DNA from: an uncultured Clostridia bacterium
GTDB lineage: Bacteria > Bacillota > Clostridia > TANB77 > CAG-508
DNA: 64,000 nt
Assembly: GCA_948739805.1 (NCBI GenBank)
Contig: CAPYID010000001.1
Coordinates: forward strand, 1-64,000
Direction: 5' to 3'
Shown: positions 44,112 through 52,591 of the stretch, piece after piece
Layout of the letters: every line of letters begins with the position of its first letter
Numbering within the stretch: the stretch's first letter is position 1
Translations under genes and position numbers: made by a program
The notes under the pieces: generated by a model
What the model was told of the DNA's origin: nothing
Databases searched by the model: none
Seen by the model: the letters and a program-made list of their open reading frames with translations, nothing else

Positions 44112-45116
44112 ATGGATGAGAATAATATTACAAAACCAGAAATAGAAGGCATTGAAGAAGAACAAATGGAAAAATCTTTAAGACCTAAAACATTAAGTGA
44201 ATATATAGGACAAAATAAAGTAAAGCAAAGTATGAAAATATATATACAAGCAGCTAAGAAAAGAGGAGAACCCTTAGATCATGTTTTACTATATGGACCT
44301 CCTGGACTTGGAAAAACTACACTTTCTAATATTATTGCTAATGAAATGAACTCAAAAATAAAAATAACATCAGGTCCAGCAATAGAAAAGTCGGGAGATT
44401 TAGCTGCAATACTTACAAATTTATCTGAATATGATATTTTATTTATAGATGAAATACATAGACTAAATAGAGCAGTTGAAGAAATATTATATCCAGCTTT
44501 GGAAGATTATTCATTAGATATAATGATAGGTAAGGGACCATCTGCTAGATCAATAAGATTAGACTTGCCTAAATTCACATTAATTGGAGCAACTACTAAG
44601 GCAGGTTCACTTACTACACCTCTAAGAGATAGATTTGGTATTGTATCAAGACTAGAATTATATAGTGAAGAAGAACTAGATGATATTATAAAAAGGTCTG
44701 CTCAGATTTTAGAAGTTAAAATTGATGAAAAAGCAAGTGAGGAAATTGCAAGACGTTCAAGAGGAACACCTAGAATTGCTAATAGATTATTAAAAAGAGT
44801 TAGAGATTATGCAGCTGTACTAGGAGATGGCAGTATAACTATAAAAATAGCCAAAACAGCCTTAAATAATTTAGAAATTGATGAATTAGGATTAGATGAA
44901 ATTGATAGAAAGATACTAGATACAATAATTTCAAAATTTAATGGCGGACCTGTTGGAATAGATGCAATAGCAACAACTATTGGAGAAGAAGTAGATACAT
45001 TAGAAGATGTATATGAACCATATTTAATACAGCTAGGTTTTATCTCTAGAACCACAAGGGGAAGAATAGCACTGCCTGATGCTTATGTACATTTAGGCTA
45101 TACGTTTGAAAAATAA
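44112..45116 (+). CDS. ruvB: Holliday-junction branch-migration ATPase RuvB
   Basis: A 334-residue AAA+ motor of normal length. Walker A GPPGLGKTT near residue 60, Walker B LFIDEIHRL near 113, sensor 1 LIGATTKAG, the arginine finger region TTPLRDRFGIVSRLE, and the C-terminal winged helix (GGPVGIDAIATTIGEEVDTLEDVYEPYLIQLGFISRTTRGR) are complete. It moves Holliday junctions together with RuvA. It is not next to ruvA here and has its own promoter; recU, the resolvase that acts on the same junctions, is at 16820. Confidence 0.97.
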   Translation: MDENNITKPEIEGIEEEQMEKSLRPKTLSEYIGQNKVKQSMKIYIQAAKKRGEPLDHVLLYGPPGLGKTTLSNIIANEMNSKIKITSGPAIEKSGDLAAILTNLSEYDILFIDEIHRLNRAVEEILYPALEDYSLDIMIGKGPSARSIRLDLPKFTLIGATTKAGSLTTPLRDRFGIVSRLELYSEEELDDIIKRSAQILEVKIDEKASEEIARRSRGTPRIANRLLKRVRDYAAVLGDGSITIKIAKTALNNLEIDELGLDEIDRKILDTIISKFNGGPVGIDAIATTIGEEVDTLEDVYEPYLIQLGFISRTTRGRIALPDAYVHLGYTFEK

Positions 45117-45157
45117 ATGTCGTCTTTCTTTTTCAAACTATATTTTGACATCCAAAA

Positions 45158-45187
45158 ATGTAGTGGCGAGCATTGCTCGTCCGTTCT
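45158..45187. repeat. Dispersed palindromic repeat, copy 7
   Basis: aatgtagtggcgagcattgc opening with gcgagc/gctcgt pairing and the cgtccgttc end, almost identical to copy 3 at 16211. The gttcttcgaa right after it also occurs near 21570. Confidence 0.65.
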
Positions 45188-45233
45188 TCGAAGAAAAGAC
45201 CCAAATGTTCTTTAGAAAGGATATATATAATAA

Positions 45234-46718
45234 ATGAAAAAATATAGGGAGGACATACTAGTATTCGTATTTTTTTTAATAACAACATCTGCTATTATTC
45301 TTATAAGAAATCTAAACAACTTAGATGAGGTTTGGATATTCAATACAGCAAGAAATATTGCAAATGGATTATTACCATATAAAGATTTTAATTTAGTAAC
45401 AACTCCAGGATTACCAATATTTTGTGGAATAATTTTAAAAATATTTGGAACAGAAATGCTCGTTATGAGAGTAATAGCAATTATTATAAATTCACTTGTA
45501 ATGTTTATGATATATAAGATATTAAAAATATTTGAAATAAAAAAATCATTTTCATTATTAATATCAATAATAATAATGAGACTTTTTACAGAAAGCATGT
45601 GTATTGATTATAATTTTATAATATTATTAATAGCTTTAGTAACATTATATATTGAATTAAAATCGTATAAAAAAAGCAATAATATTTTTGAATATAGCAT
45701 AAGAAGGGAAATACTATTAGGAATTTTAGCAGGATTAAGTATAGCAATGAAACAGACAACAGGAATCTGTTTTGTTATTACATTTATAGGGTATAAATTA
45801 TTAGCAGTCAGAAATAAACAAGACTTAAAATTATTTTTTAAAATAGCAATAACAAGATTTTTAGTATGTTTGGTGCCTTTAATAATATTATTAATATATC
45901 TATTATGTAATAACATAATGAATGACTTTATAGATTATGCAATTTGGGGAATAAGGGATTTTTCAAACAGTATATCATATTTAAAATTATTAAAAGGTAA
46001 ATTAAGTATATTAGCAATATTAGTACCTATAACAATAATCATATCTTTATATATAGTTATAAGAAAAAATAACCATATTATAACAATATTATTTGCTTAC
46101 TCTGTTTCAACAATAGTTGTAGTATATCCGATATCAGATAGTGTCCATTTTCTAATAGCAGGAACAATATCAATTATTACAGGAATTTATTTGCTAAAAG
46201 AATTATATGATAATAACTTTAAGGAAATTTTAAGAAAGCCAATTATAATATGGATAGAAAATTTTATAAAAGCATTCATATTAATACTAATATTAATTAT
46301 GGTTGGAATTTCAATATATAGATTAATAAATTATATTATTAATTTTAAAGAATATACGAATTTAGAAAATTTTACATATATACCAATTTCTAAGGAACTA
46401 GAAGAGAATATAATAAAAGTTGATAATTATATACAAAAACAAGAAAATGATGTATATATTGTTGACGCTACAGCAGCAATATATATGATACCAATAAACA
46501 AATATAACAAAAATTATGATATGTTTTTAAAAGGAAACATAGGAAGCAAAGGAGCAAAAGGAATAATAGAAGATTTACAATCTAAAGAAAACATTATATT
46601 ACTAATTATAAAAGACAAAAGAAATTTGAATTGGCAAACGCCAGTAGATGTAATAGAATATATACAAAATAAATATAAAAAAACAGGAGAAATAGAGGGA
46701 TTTGAGATATGGAAATGA
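45234..46718 (+). CDS. Polytopic membrane glycosyltransferase-like protein (GT-C/GT39-like)
   Basis: A 494-residue protein behind aaagga. About ten to eleven membrane helices are seen. The first outside loop holds LDEVWIFNTARNIANGLLPYKDFNLVTTPG, the acidic-residue loop seen in GT-C-fold enzymes that take sugars from polyprenyl phosphate (ArnT/PMT-like), and the C-terminal 120 residues form an outside soluble domain. It overlaps the next gene by 10 bases. With the following two genes it makes a cell-surface glycosylation cassette. Sugar and acceptor cannot be told. Confidence 0.75.
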   Translation: MKKYREDILVFVFFLITTSAIILIRNLNNLDEVWIFNTARNIANGLLPYKDFNLVTTPGLPIFCGIILKIFGTEMLVMRVIAIIINSLVMFMIYKILKIFEIKKSFSLLISIIIMRLFTESMCIDYNFIILLIALVTLYIELKSYKKSNNIFEYSIRREILLGILAGLSIAMKQTTGICFVITFIGYKLLAVRNKQDLKLFFKIAITRFLVCLVPLIILLIYLLCNNIMNDFIDYAIWGIRDFSNSISYLKLLKGKLSILAILVPITIIISLYIVIRKNNHIITILFAYSVSTIVVVYPISDSVHFLIAGTISIITGIYLLKELYDNNFKEILRKPIIIWIENFIKAFILILILIMVGISIYRLINYIINFKEYTNLENFTYIPISKELEENIIKVDNYIQKQENDVYIVDATAAIYMIPINKYNKNYDMFLKGNIGSKGAKGIIEDLQSKENIILLIIKDKRNLNWQTPVDVIEYIQNKYKKTGEIEGFEIWK

Positions 46719-47653
46719 AAAAAATTTCAATAATTGTACCAATGTATTATGAACAAGAAGTTGCAAAAGAATGTTATAAAAGAATAAAAAATGTACTAAT
46801 AGGATTACAGAATGAATATGAGCATGAAATCATATTCGTAAATGATGGCAGCAAAGATAAAACATTAGATATACTAAAAGATATAGCAGTTGAGGATAAA
46901 TTAGTAAAAATAATATCATTTTCTAGAAACTTTGGACACCAAGCAGCTGTAACTGCTGGAATAAAGAATTGTGATGGTGATGTAACTGTTATAATAGATG
47001 CAGATATGCAAGACCCACCAGAGCTAATTGTAGATATGCTAAACAAATGGAAAGAAGGCTATAAAATAGTGTATGCAAAAAGAAAAAAAAGAAAGGGAGA
47101 AACTCCATTCAAATTAATAACAGCAAAAATGTTTTACAAAACATTAAATAGTTTATCAAATGTGGACATACCAAAAGACACTGGAGACTTTAGATTAGTA
47201 GATAAAGAAGTTATAGAGGTAATAAAAGGCTTACCAGAACATAATAAATTTTTAAGAGGTTTATTTAGCTGGGTAGGATATAAACAAACACCAATAGAAT
47301 ACCAAAGAAATGAAAGATATGCAGGAAAAACCAAATATCCATTAGGCAAAATGTTAAAATTAGCAACAGATGGAATAATAGGATTTTCTACTAAACCATT
47401 AAAAATAGTTGGAGCACTTGGAATATGCTCAATATTAATTTCGATTATTATTTTAATATACTCAATATTATCATATATATTTTCATGGAACAACTTAACA
47501 GCAGGCTGGACATCAATAATGGTAACAGTTACACTTTTTGCTGGTATACAATTAATGTCTCTATGGATAATGTCAGAATATATTGCAAGAATTTATGATG
47601 AAAGCAAGAATAGACCAGAATATATTATAGAAGAAAAAATAAATTTTAATTAA
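46709..47653 (+). CDS. GT2-family polyprenyl-phosphate sugar transferase (GtrB/DPM1-like)
   Basis: A 314-residue protein overlapping the preceding gene. The GT-A domain opens with ISIIVPMYYEQEVAKE, VNDGSKDKT, FSRNFGHQAAVTAGI and the metal-binding DADMQDPPE, then DTGDFRLVDKEV and the acceptor-site RYAGKTKYPLGKM. Two C-terminal membrane helices follow (ICSILISIIILIYSIL, IMVTVTLFAGIQLMSLW). It loads a sugar from a nucleotide donor on undecaprenyl phosphate on the inner face; the neighbouring GT-C proteins would then use it outside. Confidence 0.92.
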   Translation: MEMKKISIIVPMYYEQEVAKECYKRIKNVLIGLQNEYEHEIIFVNDGSKDKTLDILKDIAVEDKLVKIISFSRNFGHQAAVTAGIKNCDGDVTVIIDADMQDPPELIVDMLNKWKEGYKIVYAKRKKRKGETPFKLITAKMFYKTLNSLSNVDIPKDTGDFRLVDKEVIEVIKGLPEHNKFLRGLFSWVGYKQTPIEYQRNERYAGKTKYPLGKMLKLATDGIIGFSTKPLKIVGALGICSILISIIILIYSILSYIFSWNNLTAGWTSIMVTVTLFAGIQLMSLWIMSEYIARIYDESKNRPEYIIEEKINFN

Positions 47654-47666
47654 AAAGGAATTCTAA

Positions 47667-49085
47667 ATGAAAAGTAAAATTGTAAAAATTAGTTTTGTAT
47701 TGTTAAGTATATTACTTATAGTTCCATCACTTATATATTTAGTATCGAATAAAACAGTAATGGAATTTAATATATATTTTAATTTCTTTCTTAATAATAA
47801 TATAAATAAAGTTATATCAACATTAGTTTTTCTAGTATTATTTATACTATTAACAATAATTTACTTTATTATTTATAAAATGGATTGTTTTAAAAATATA
47901 AAAAGAATACTAATATTTATTACGCTAATTGGTATTATATTTATGATAATGTTACCCTGGACAAGCTCAGATATATTTTATTATATAGGAGTTGGAGAAT
48001 TAGATGCTAGATATAATCAAAATCCATACTATGTTACTATGAGAGAATATTATATTCAAAATGAAGAAAATATAAATGATGATAATTTATTAAAAGGTGC
48101 AACAAACTATTGGGGAAATACAACTGTGGTTTATGGACCAATAGCACAATTATTCTTTAAAGTTTGTTCATTCTTATCAATGGAAAACATTACTGTAGCA
48201 TTATTTATATTTAAATTCATTAATTTAGCAATACATATAATAAATACATATCTATTTTATAAGATTAGTGGAAAAAAGAAATTTGCAATTTTGTATGGAT
48301 TAAATCCTTTCATATTAATAGAAGCAATAGCAAATGTACACAATGATATAATAATACTATTTTTCGTTTTAATATCATTATATTTCCTTTTGAAACGAAA
48401 AAACTTACTACTTAGTATAATTGCTTTAGCATTAGCTACAGGAGTTAAATACTTTACTATATTATTATTACCAGTTGTAATATTATATCATTTTAGAACA
48501 GAAAAAAGTCTAAGTGTAAGATTTCTAAGATGTATAGAATATGGATTGATTTTCCTAGTAATCTTTGCACTTGAATATATATTATATTTTAATGATTATA
48601 AAATATTTTTGGCAATGATGGTACAAACTTCAAGGTACTCAAATTCAATTTATTCAGTGATATTACAATATAATAAAGAAGCAATTAATTTAGTTAGAAC
48701 TGTATTTATAGTAATATTTTTTATGTACTATACAGTAATGTGTATAAATTTATTAACTAAGAAAAACATAAAATTTTATAGTTTAATAAGAAAATACAAT
48801 ATAGCATTAATCCTATTTTTATTAATATTAACCAATTTCCATCAATGGTATTTAATATGGCTATTTGCAACAATAATATGGCAAAAGCCAAATACAATAA
48901 GAAATATTATAGGTTTAAGTCTATGTACAGAAATTGCTAATAGTGTATACATGTTTTTATATGAATCATATAGGTTTGATAAATATTTTGTCGGAGCAAT
49001 AATTGTGCTATTTATAATGTGGAAAATTATAACAAATAAGGAAGGCGTGAAAAATTTGCAAAGCAAATTTTACTCGCATCTTTAA
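47667..49085 (+). CDS. Polytopic membrane mannosyl/glycosyltransferase-like protein (GT87-like)
   Basis: A 472-residue protein 13 bases after the GT2 gene, with about eleven membrane helices. The outside loop after the second or third helix holds WTSSDIFYYIGVGELDARYNQNPYYV, similar to polyprenol-mannose-dependent enzymes, and GLNPFILIEAIANVHNDIIILFFVL is another conserved-looking stretch. It is likely the second GT-C enzyme of the cassette. Its last codons (TNKEGVKNLQSK) lie inside a 35-bp repeat that occurs again downstream. Confidence 0.7.
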   Translation: MKSKIVKISFVLLSILLIVPSLIYLVSNKTVMEFNIYFNFFLNNNINKVISTLVFLVLFILLTIIYFIIYKMDCFKNIKRILIFITLIGIIFMIMLPWTSSDIFYYIGVGELDARYNQNPYYVTMREYYIQNEENINDDNLLKGATNYWGNTTVVYGPIAQLFFKVCSFLSMENITVALFIFKFINLAIHIINTYLFYKISGKKKFAILYGLNPFILIEAIANVHNDIIILFFVLISLYFLLKRKNLLLSIIALALATGVKYFTILLLPVVILYHFRTEKSLSVRFLRCIEYGLIFLVIFALEYILYFNDYKIFLAMMVQTSRYSNSIYSVILQYNKEAINLVRTVFIVIFFMYYTVMCINLLTKKNIKFYSLIRKYNIALILFLLILTNFHQWYLIWLFATIIWQKPNTIRNIIGLSLCTEIANSVYMFLYESYRFDKYFVGAIIVLFIMWKIITNKEGVKNLQSKFYSHL

Positions 49086-49190
49086 ATAAAATGAGATTTT
49101 ATATATTATAACAAATAAGGAAGGCGTAAAATGAAAATTAATATTGAGTAAAGAAATAAGGAAGGCGTGAAAAATTTGCAAAGCAAATAT
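49031..49190. repeat. Direct repeat at the 3' end of the membrane glycosyltransferase gene
   Basis: A 35-base unit (49034-49068) recurs exactly at 49154-49188, 120 bases on, and a shorter piece (aacaaataaggaaggcgt) sits between them at 49110-49128. The first copy is coding, the others lie after the stop codon. Confidence 0.75.
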
Positions 49191-49256
49191 TGAATAAGAA
49201 AATAAAGAAATGTAAATGAAATTTCTTATATTTAAAGATGAAAGGAAGAGGCTAGG

Positions 49257-49799
49257 ATGAAATTACTAATGCATACCTGTTGTGCACCATGTAGCGTGTA
49301 CTGCATAGATAGTTTAAGAAAAGAAGAAATAGAACCAACAGTATATTGGTATAATCCTAATATACATCCATATATAGAATATAAAACTAGAAGAGATACT
49401 CTGAAAGAATACGCAAAAAGTATAGATATAGAAGCAGTATTTCATGAAGAATATGGATTAGATGAGTTTTGTAAAAATGTAGTATGTGATTTACAAAATA
49501 GATGTGTAAACTATTGTTATAGAGTAAGATTAGAAGATACTGCAAAATATGCAAAACAAAATGGATATGATACAATTACTACAACATTATTAGTAAGCCC
49601 TTATCAAAAACATGAATTTATACATGAGTTAGGGGATAAAATTGCAAAAGAATATGGATTAAAATTCTTATATAGAAACTTTAGAGTGGGTTTTAGGGAA
49701 GGACAAGCAAAAGCAAGAGAATTAGGCTTATATATGCAGAAATATTGTGGATGTATATTTTCAGAGGAGGAAAGGTATTTACGACACAAAAACAAATAA
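49257..49799 (+). CDS. queH: Epoxyqueuosine reductase QueH
   Basis: A 180-residue protein behind aaggaagagg. The N-terminal CCAPCS (Cys8, Cys9, Cys12 region) and the later CDLQNRCVNYCYRVRLEDTAKYA and YCGCIFSEEER cysteine groups are those of the DUF208/QueH family, which reduces epoxyqueuosine in tRNA as the last step of queuosine synthesis, using an Fe-S cluster. FREGQ and TTTLLVSPYQKHE are also typical. It is the last core gene before the mobile element and may be its insertion neighbour. Confidence 0.93.
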   Translation: MKLLMHTCCAPCSVYCIDSLRKEEIEPTVYWYNPNIHPYIEYKTRRDTLKEYAKSIDIEAVFHEEYGLDEFCKNVVCDLQNRCVNYCYRVRLEDTAKYAKQNGYDTITTTLLVSPYQKHEFIHELGDKIAKEYGLKFLYRNFRVGFREGQAKARELGLYMQKYCGCIFSEEERYLRHKNK

Positions 49800-49919
49800 C
49801 CTTACAACCACAAGGGTTTGAGAATTTGAAAATATATGAGGAAAACATCATTTTTTGACACACACCTAAAAATGCCCAAAAGCATTGATATATATGTAAT
49901 ATAAGAAATTTTATTTAAA

Positions 49920-49946
49920 GAAAGCTAATTGTGGCTTTCTTTTTTT
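49920..49946 (+). terminator. Intrinsic terminator at the element's left end
   Basis: gaaagcta (49920-49927), loop attg, tggctttc (49932-49939), seven T residues. It comes just before an aaggagg site and short leader. Confidence 0.75.
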
Positions 49947-49970
49947 GGCTAAAAAAGGAGGAATGATACT

Positions 49971-50022
49971 ATGCAAAAAGATGAAGCAATAGATGTTACA
50001 TAGCCTTTTATAAACAAAGGCT
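49971..50022 (+). promoter_or_regulatory. Short leader peptide and hairpin in front of parA
   Basis: A ribosome-binding site (aaggagg, 49956-49962) precedes an 11-codon frame from ATG 49971 (QKDEAIDVT), ending at 50003, and a 7-bp hairpin agccttt/aaaggct follows at once (50002-50022). This arrangement looks like a translated leader that may control parA expression. Confidence 0.35.
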
Positions 50023-50049
50023 AAATTTAAAAGGAAGGAGGAAAAACAG

Positions 50050-50877
50050 ATGACAAAATGTAAGACAATAGCAATAGCTAACCAAAAGGGTGGAGTAGGC
50101 AAAACAACAACGGCTTTTAGCTTAGGCATAGCATTGGCAAATAATAATAAAAAAGTATTAGTAGTAGATGCAGACCCTCAAGCAAATTTAACAACATATA
50201 TGGGATTTTATGATGAAGATAATATTCCAGTAACTCTTTCTACTTTAATTGAAAGATATATTGATGATGATGAAATAAAACCAGAACAAGCAATTTTACA
50301 TCATAATGAAGGAATTGATTTAATACCATCTAACCTTAATTTGGCAATGACAGAAAATAATTTATCGAGTGCAATGAGCAGAGAATATGCAATGCGAAAA
50401 AGTTTAGAGGAACTCAAAAACATATATGATTATATTATAGTTGATTGTATGCCCTCGTTAAGTATGGTAACAACAAATGCACTAGCAGTGGCAGATGAGG
50501 TAATTATACCAGTACAAAGTCAATATTTATCAGCTAGAGGTATGGGAAATTTACTAAAGATAATTTCAAAAGTAAAGAAACAAATAAATCCCAAACTGCA
50601 AGTTGGTGGAATACTTTTAACTCTTGTAGATAGTAGAACAAAACTGCCGAATAAAATAAAACAAGAATTAAAAGAAAATTATGGAGATATAGTCAGACTA
50701 TATGATACACAAATACCTTGTGCTATAAAAACAGCAGAATCTACCTCAAAGGGAAAAAGCATATTTGCTTATGACAAAAACAGTAAAGTGGCTCAAGCCT
50801 ACACAAATTTTGCAAAGGAGGTATTAGCAGATAATGAAAGAAGAAAAAATGAAACTACCAAAGATTACACTAGATGA
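50050..50877 (+). CDS. parA: ParA-family partition ATPase
   Basis: A 275-residue protein behind aaggaggaaa. The deviant Walker A KGGVGKTTT near residue 15, VVDADPQANLT (Walker A' region) and DYIIVDCMPSLSMVT (Walker B) are intact. It works with the ParB-like protein in keeping or moving element DNA. The parB gene overlaps its end by 44 bases. Such pairs are typical of plasmids and of large integrative elements. Confidence 0.9.
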   Translation: MTKCKTIAIANQKGGVGKTTTAFSLGIALANNNKKVLVVDADPQANLTTYMGFYDEDNIPVTLSTLIERYIDDDEIKPEQAILHHNEGIDLIPSNLNLAMTENNLSSAMSREYAMRKSLEELKNIYDYIIVDCMPSLSMVTTNALAVADEVIIPVQSQYLSARGMGNLLKIISKVKKQINPKLQVGGILLTLVDSRTKLPNKIKQELKENYGDIVRLYDTQIPCAIKTAESTSKGKSIFAYDKNSKVAQAYTNFAKEVLADNERRKNETTKDYTR

Positions 50878-51802
50878 GTTCTTTACAACACAAGAAGAAA
50901 GAGATAATAAAAGCAGAGAATATGTAAAGATAATTCCAGTAAATGAAATTACAAACTTTCCAAACCACCCATACAAAGTAAGAGATGACGAAGAAATGTT
51001 TTCAATGGCAGAAACAGTAAAACAATTTGGAGTAATACACCCAATATTAGTAAGACCAAAGGAAAATGGTGGCTACGAAATGATTTCTGGACACAGAAGA
51101 AAAAGAGCTTGTGAAATTGCAGGGGTAACGGAAATAAAAGCTATTGTTAGAGATATGACTTATGAAGAGGCAACAATAATAATGGTAGATAGCAACAACC
51201 AAAGGGAGAAAATATTACCCAGTGAAAAAGCATTTGCCTTTAAAATGAAAATGGAAGCTATGAAAAGACAAGCAGGAAGACCTAAAAAAGAAGAAAATGA
51301 AAATTCTGCCCCACTGGAACATAATTTTATAGGTAAAACAACAAGAGAACTAATAGCTGAGGAAACTGGCGAAAGTTCTAGTAATATACAAAGATTTATT
51401 CGACTTACTGAACTAATACCAGAATTATTAAAATTAGTTGATGAAGAAAAAATGAAATTAAGACCAGCAGTTGAACTCTCATATTTAACAAAAGAAGAAC
51501 AACAACAGGTATTTGATGCAATAGAATATACAGACGCATTTCCATCACACCCACAAGCTATCAAGATGAAAAAATTAAGTGAAAATGGTAATTTAACTAT
51601 GGAAGAAATTGATGATATATTAGAACAAGAAAAACCAAATCAAATACCAAAGTTTAAAATTCCAGAAGATAAAGTAGAACAATATATACCAAAAGAATAT
51701 AAATCAATGGAAGAAAAAGAGGAGTATATTGTGCATTGTGTAAAAGAAACATCAGAGAGGGAAAGAAAACAGAAACAAAAACAAAATGAATATGTAAGGT
51801 AG
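50834..51802 (+). CDS. parB: ParB/RepB/Spo0J-family partition protein
   Basis: A 322-residue protein overlapping parA. The N-terminal ParB/Srx domain has NEITNFPNHPYKV, MAETVKQFGVIHPILVRP and the box II GYEMISGHRRKRACEIAG, and a helix-turn-helix follows (TRELIAEETGESSSNIQRFIRLTELIPELL). The GHRR motif is needed for CTP-binding sliding clamps of this family. An ATG at 50849 is a possible later start. The Lys/Glu-rich C-terminus ends ERERKQKQKQNEYVR. A terminator follows. Confidence 0.9.
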   Translation: MKEEKMKLPKITLDEFFTTQEERDNKSREYVKIIPVNEITNFPNHPYKVRDDEEMFSMAETVKQFGVIHPILVRPKENGGYEMISGHRRKRACEIAGVTEIKAIVRDMTYEEATIIMVDSNNQREKILPSEKAFAFKMKMEAMKRQAGRPKKEENENSAPLEHNFIGKTTRELIAEETGESSSNIQRFIRLTELIPELLKLVDEEKMKLRPAVELSYLTKEEQQQVFDAIEYTDAFPSHPQAIKMKKLSENGNLTMEEIDDILEQEKPNQIPKFKIPEDKVEQYIPKEYKSMEEKEEYIVHCVKETSERERKQKQKQNEYVR

Positions 51803-51842
51803 TGTAGCAACAGATAAATAAATTTGTAGCTACACTTTTTTT
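51801..51842 (+). terminator. Strong terminator after parB
   Basis: agtgtagc (51801-51808) with gctacact (51829-51836), extended by a weak inner stem, then seven T residues. Confidence 0.85.
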
Positions 51843-51925
51843 ATTCCCCCTCCTTACAATCCACCCCCTAATACTAGCTATATACTAACTGAAAAGGAAT
51901 ATATATAATTAAATAAATCGCATAT

Positions 51926-51954
51926 TTGAAAAAGTTTAAAAAATATTGTAGAAT
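51926..51954 (+). promoter_or_regulatory. Promoter for the anchored low-complexity protein
   Basis: TTGAAA (51926-51931), 17 bases, TAGAAT (51949-51954). Confidence 0.55.
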
Positions 51955-51976
51955 ACAGTAAAATGAAATAGGGAGA

Positions 51977-52498
51977 ATGATGTATATGAAGAAAATTTTA
52001 GTTATAGTAATTTTAATTATTGCAATTTTAATAATTGCAGGTTTTGGTGTTTATGAAATGGTAAAAGATAAACAACAAAACGTAGAAAGCATACCAGAGG
52101 TAAATCAACAACACAATGAAATTAATGAAAATAACTTAACTCAACAAGAAAACATTGATGAAAATAAACAGATAGAAGAAAACGTAGAAGAAAACACAGA
52201 AGAAAATGTAACACAAAATCAAGTTATAGAAGAAAGGGAAAATACACCAACAGTTCAAGAAGAAAACAAAAAGACATCAACTAAAAAGGAAAATAGTAAA
52301 ACTACAACAACTACAACTAATAACACTACTACCAAAAATACAAATAGTAGTACAAACACTGAGAATAAAGATACACAGACAACTACTGAAAGCCAAAGCA
52401 TAAAAGTAGAAATAAATCCAGATTCTTATACAAAATTAGATGGTGGTTATGCAGAAGGTTCACACACAATTCAACTTCCAGAAAGTTGGAATTATTAA
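51977..52498 (+). CDS. Membrane-anchored low-complexity protein of the element
   Basis: A 173-residue protein behind gggag (starts at 51977, 51980 and 51986 are all possible). One N-terminal membrane helix (ILVIVILIIAILIIAGFGVYEM) is followed by an Asn/Gln/Glu-rich stretch, a Thr/Asn run (TTTTTTNNTTTKNTNSS) and a short conserved-looking tail (INPDSYTKLDGGYAEGSH). It probably spans the cell wall and ends in a small outside domain. Its location right before the giant adhesin suggests a surface role. Confidence 0.6.
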   Translation: MMYMKKILVIVILIIAILIIAGFGVYEMVKDKQQNVESIPEVNQQHNEINENNLTQQENIDENKQIEENVEENTEENVTQNQVIEERENTPTVQEENKKTSTKKENSKTTTTTTNNTTTKNTNSSTNTENKDTQTTTESQSIKVEINPDSYTKLDGGYAEGSHTIQLPESWNY

Positions 52499-52523
52499 AT
52501 AATAAAAATAAATTTATTTTAAC

Positions 52524-52556
52524 AAGAGGTTGAAAAAATCAACTTCTTATTTTTTA
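52524..52556 (+). terminator. Intrinsic terminator
   Basis: aagaggttga (52524-52533), 5-base loop, tcaacttctt (52539-52548), then atttttt. Confidence 0.8.
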
Positions 52557-52591
52557 TGAAAAATATTAAGAAATGAAGGGAGAAATCATTG

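Noticed and set aside
45212..45598. Minus-strand frames opposite the glycosyltransferase cassette
   Set aside because: Ile/Asn-rich mirror frames without start signals; the plus strand encodes clear membrane enzymes.
49800..49960. A tRNA gene or clear att site at the left end of the integrative element
   Set aside because: No cloverleaf or CCA end could be drawn, and without the right end no direct repeat can be confirmed.
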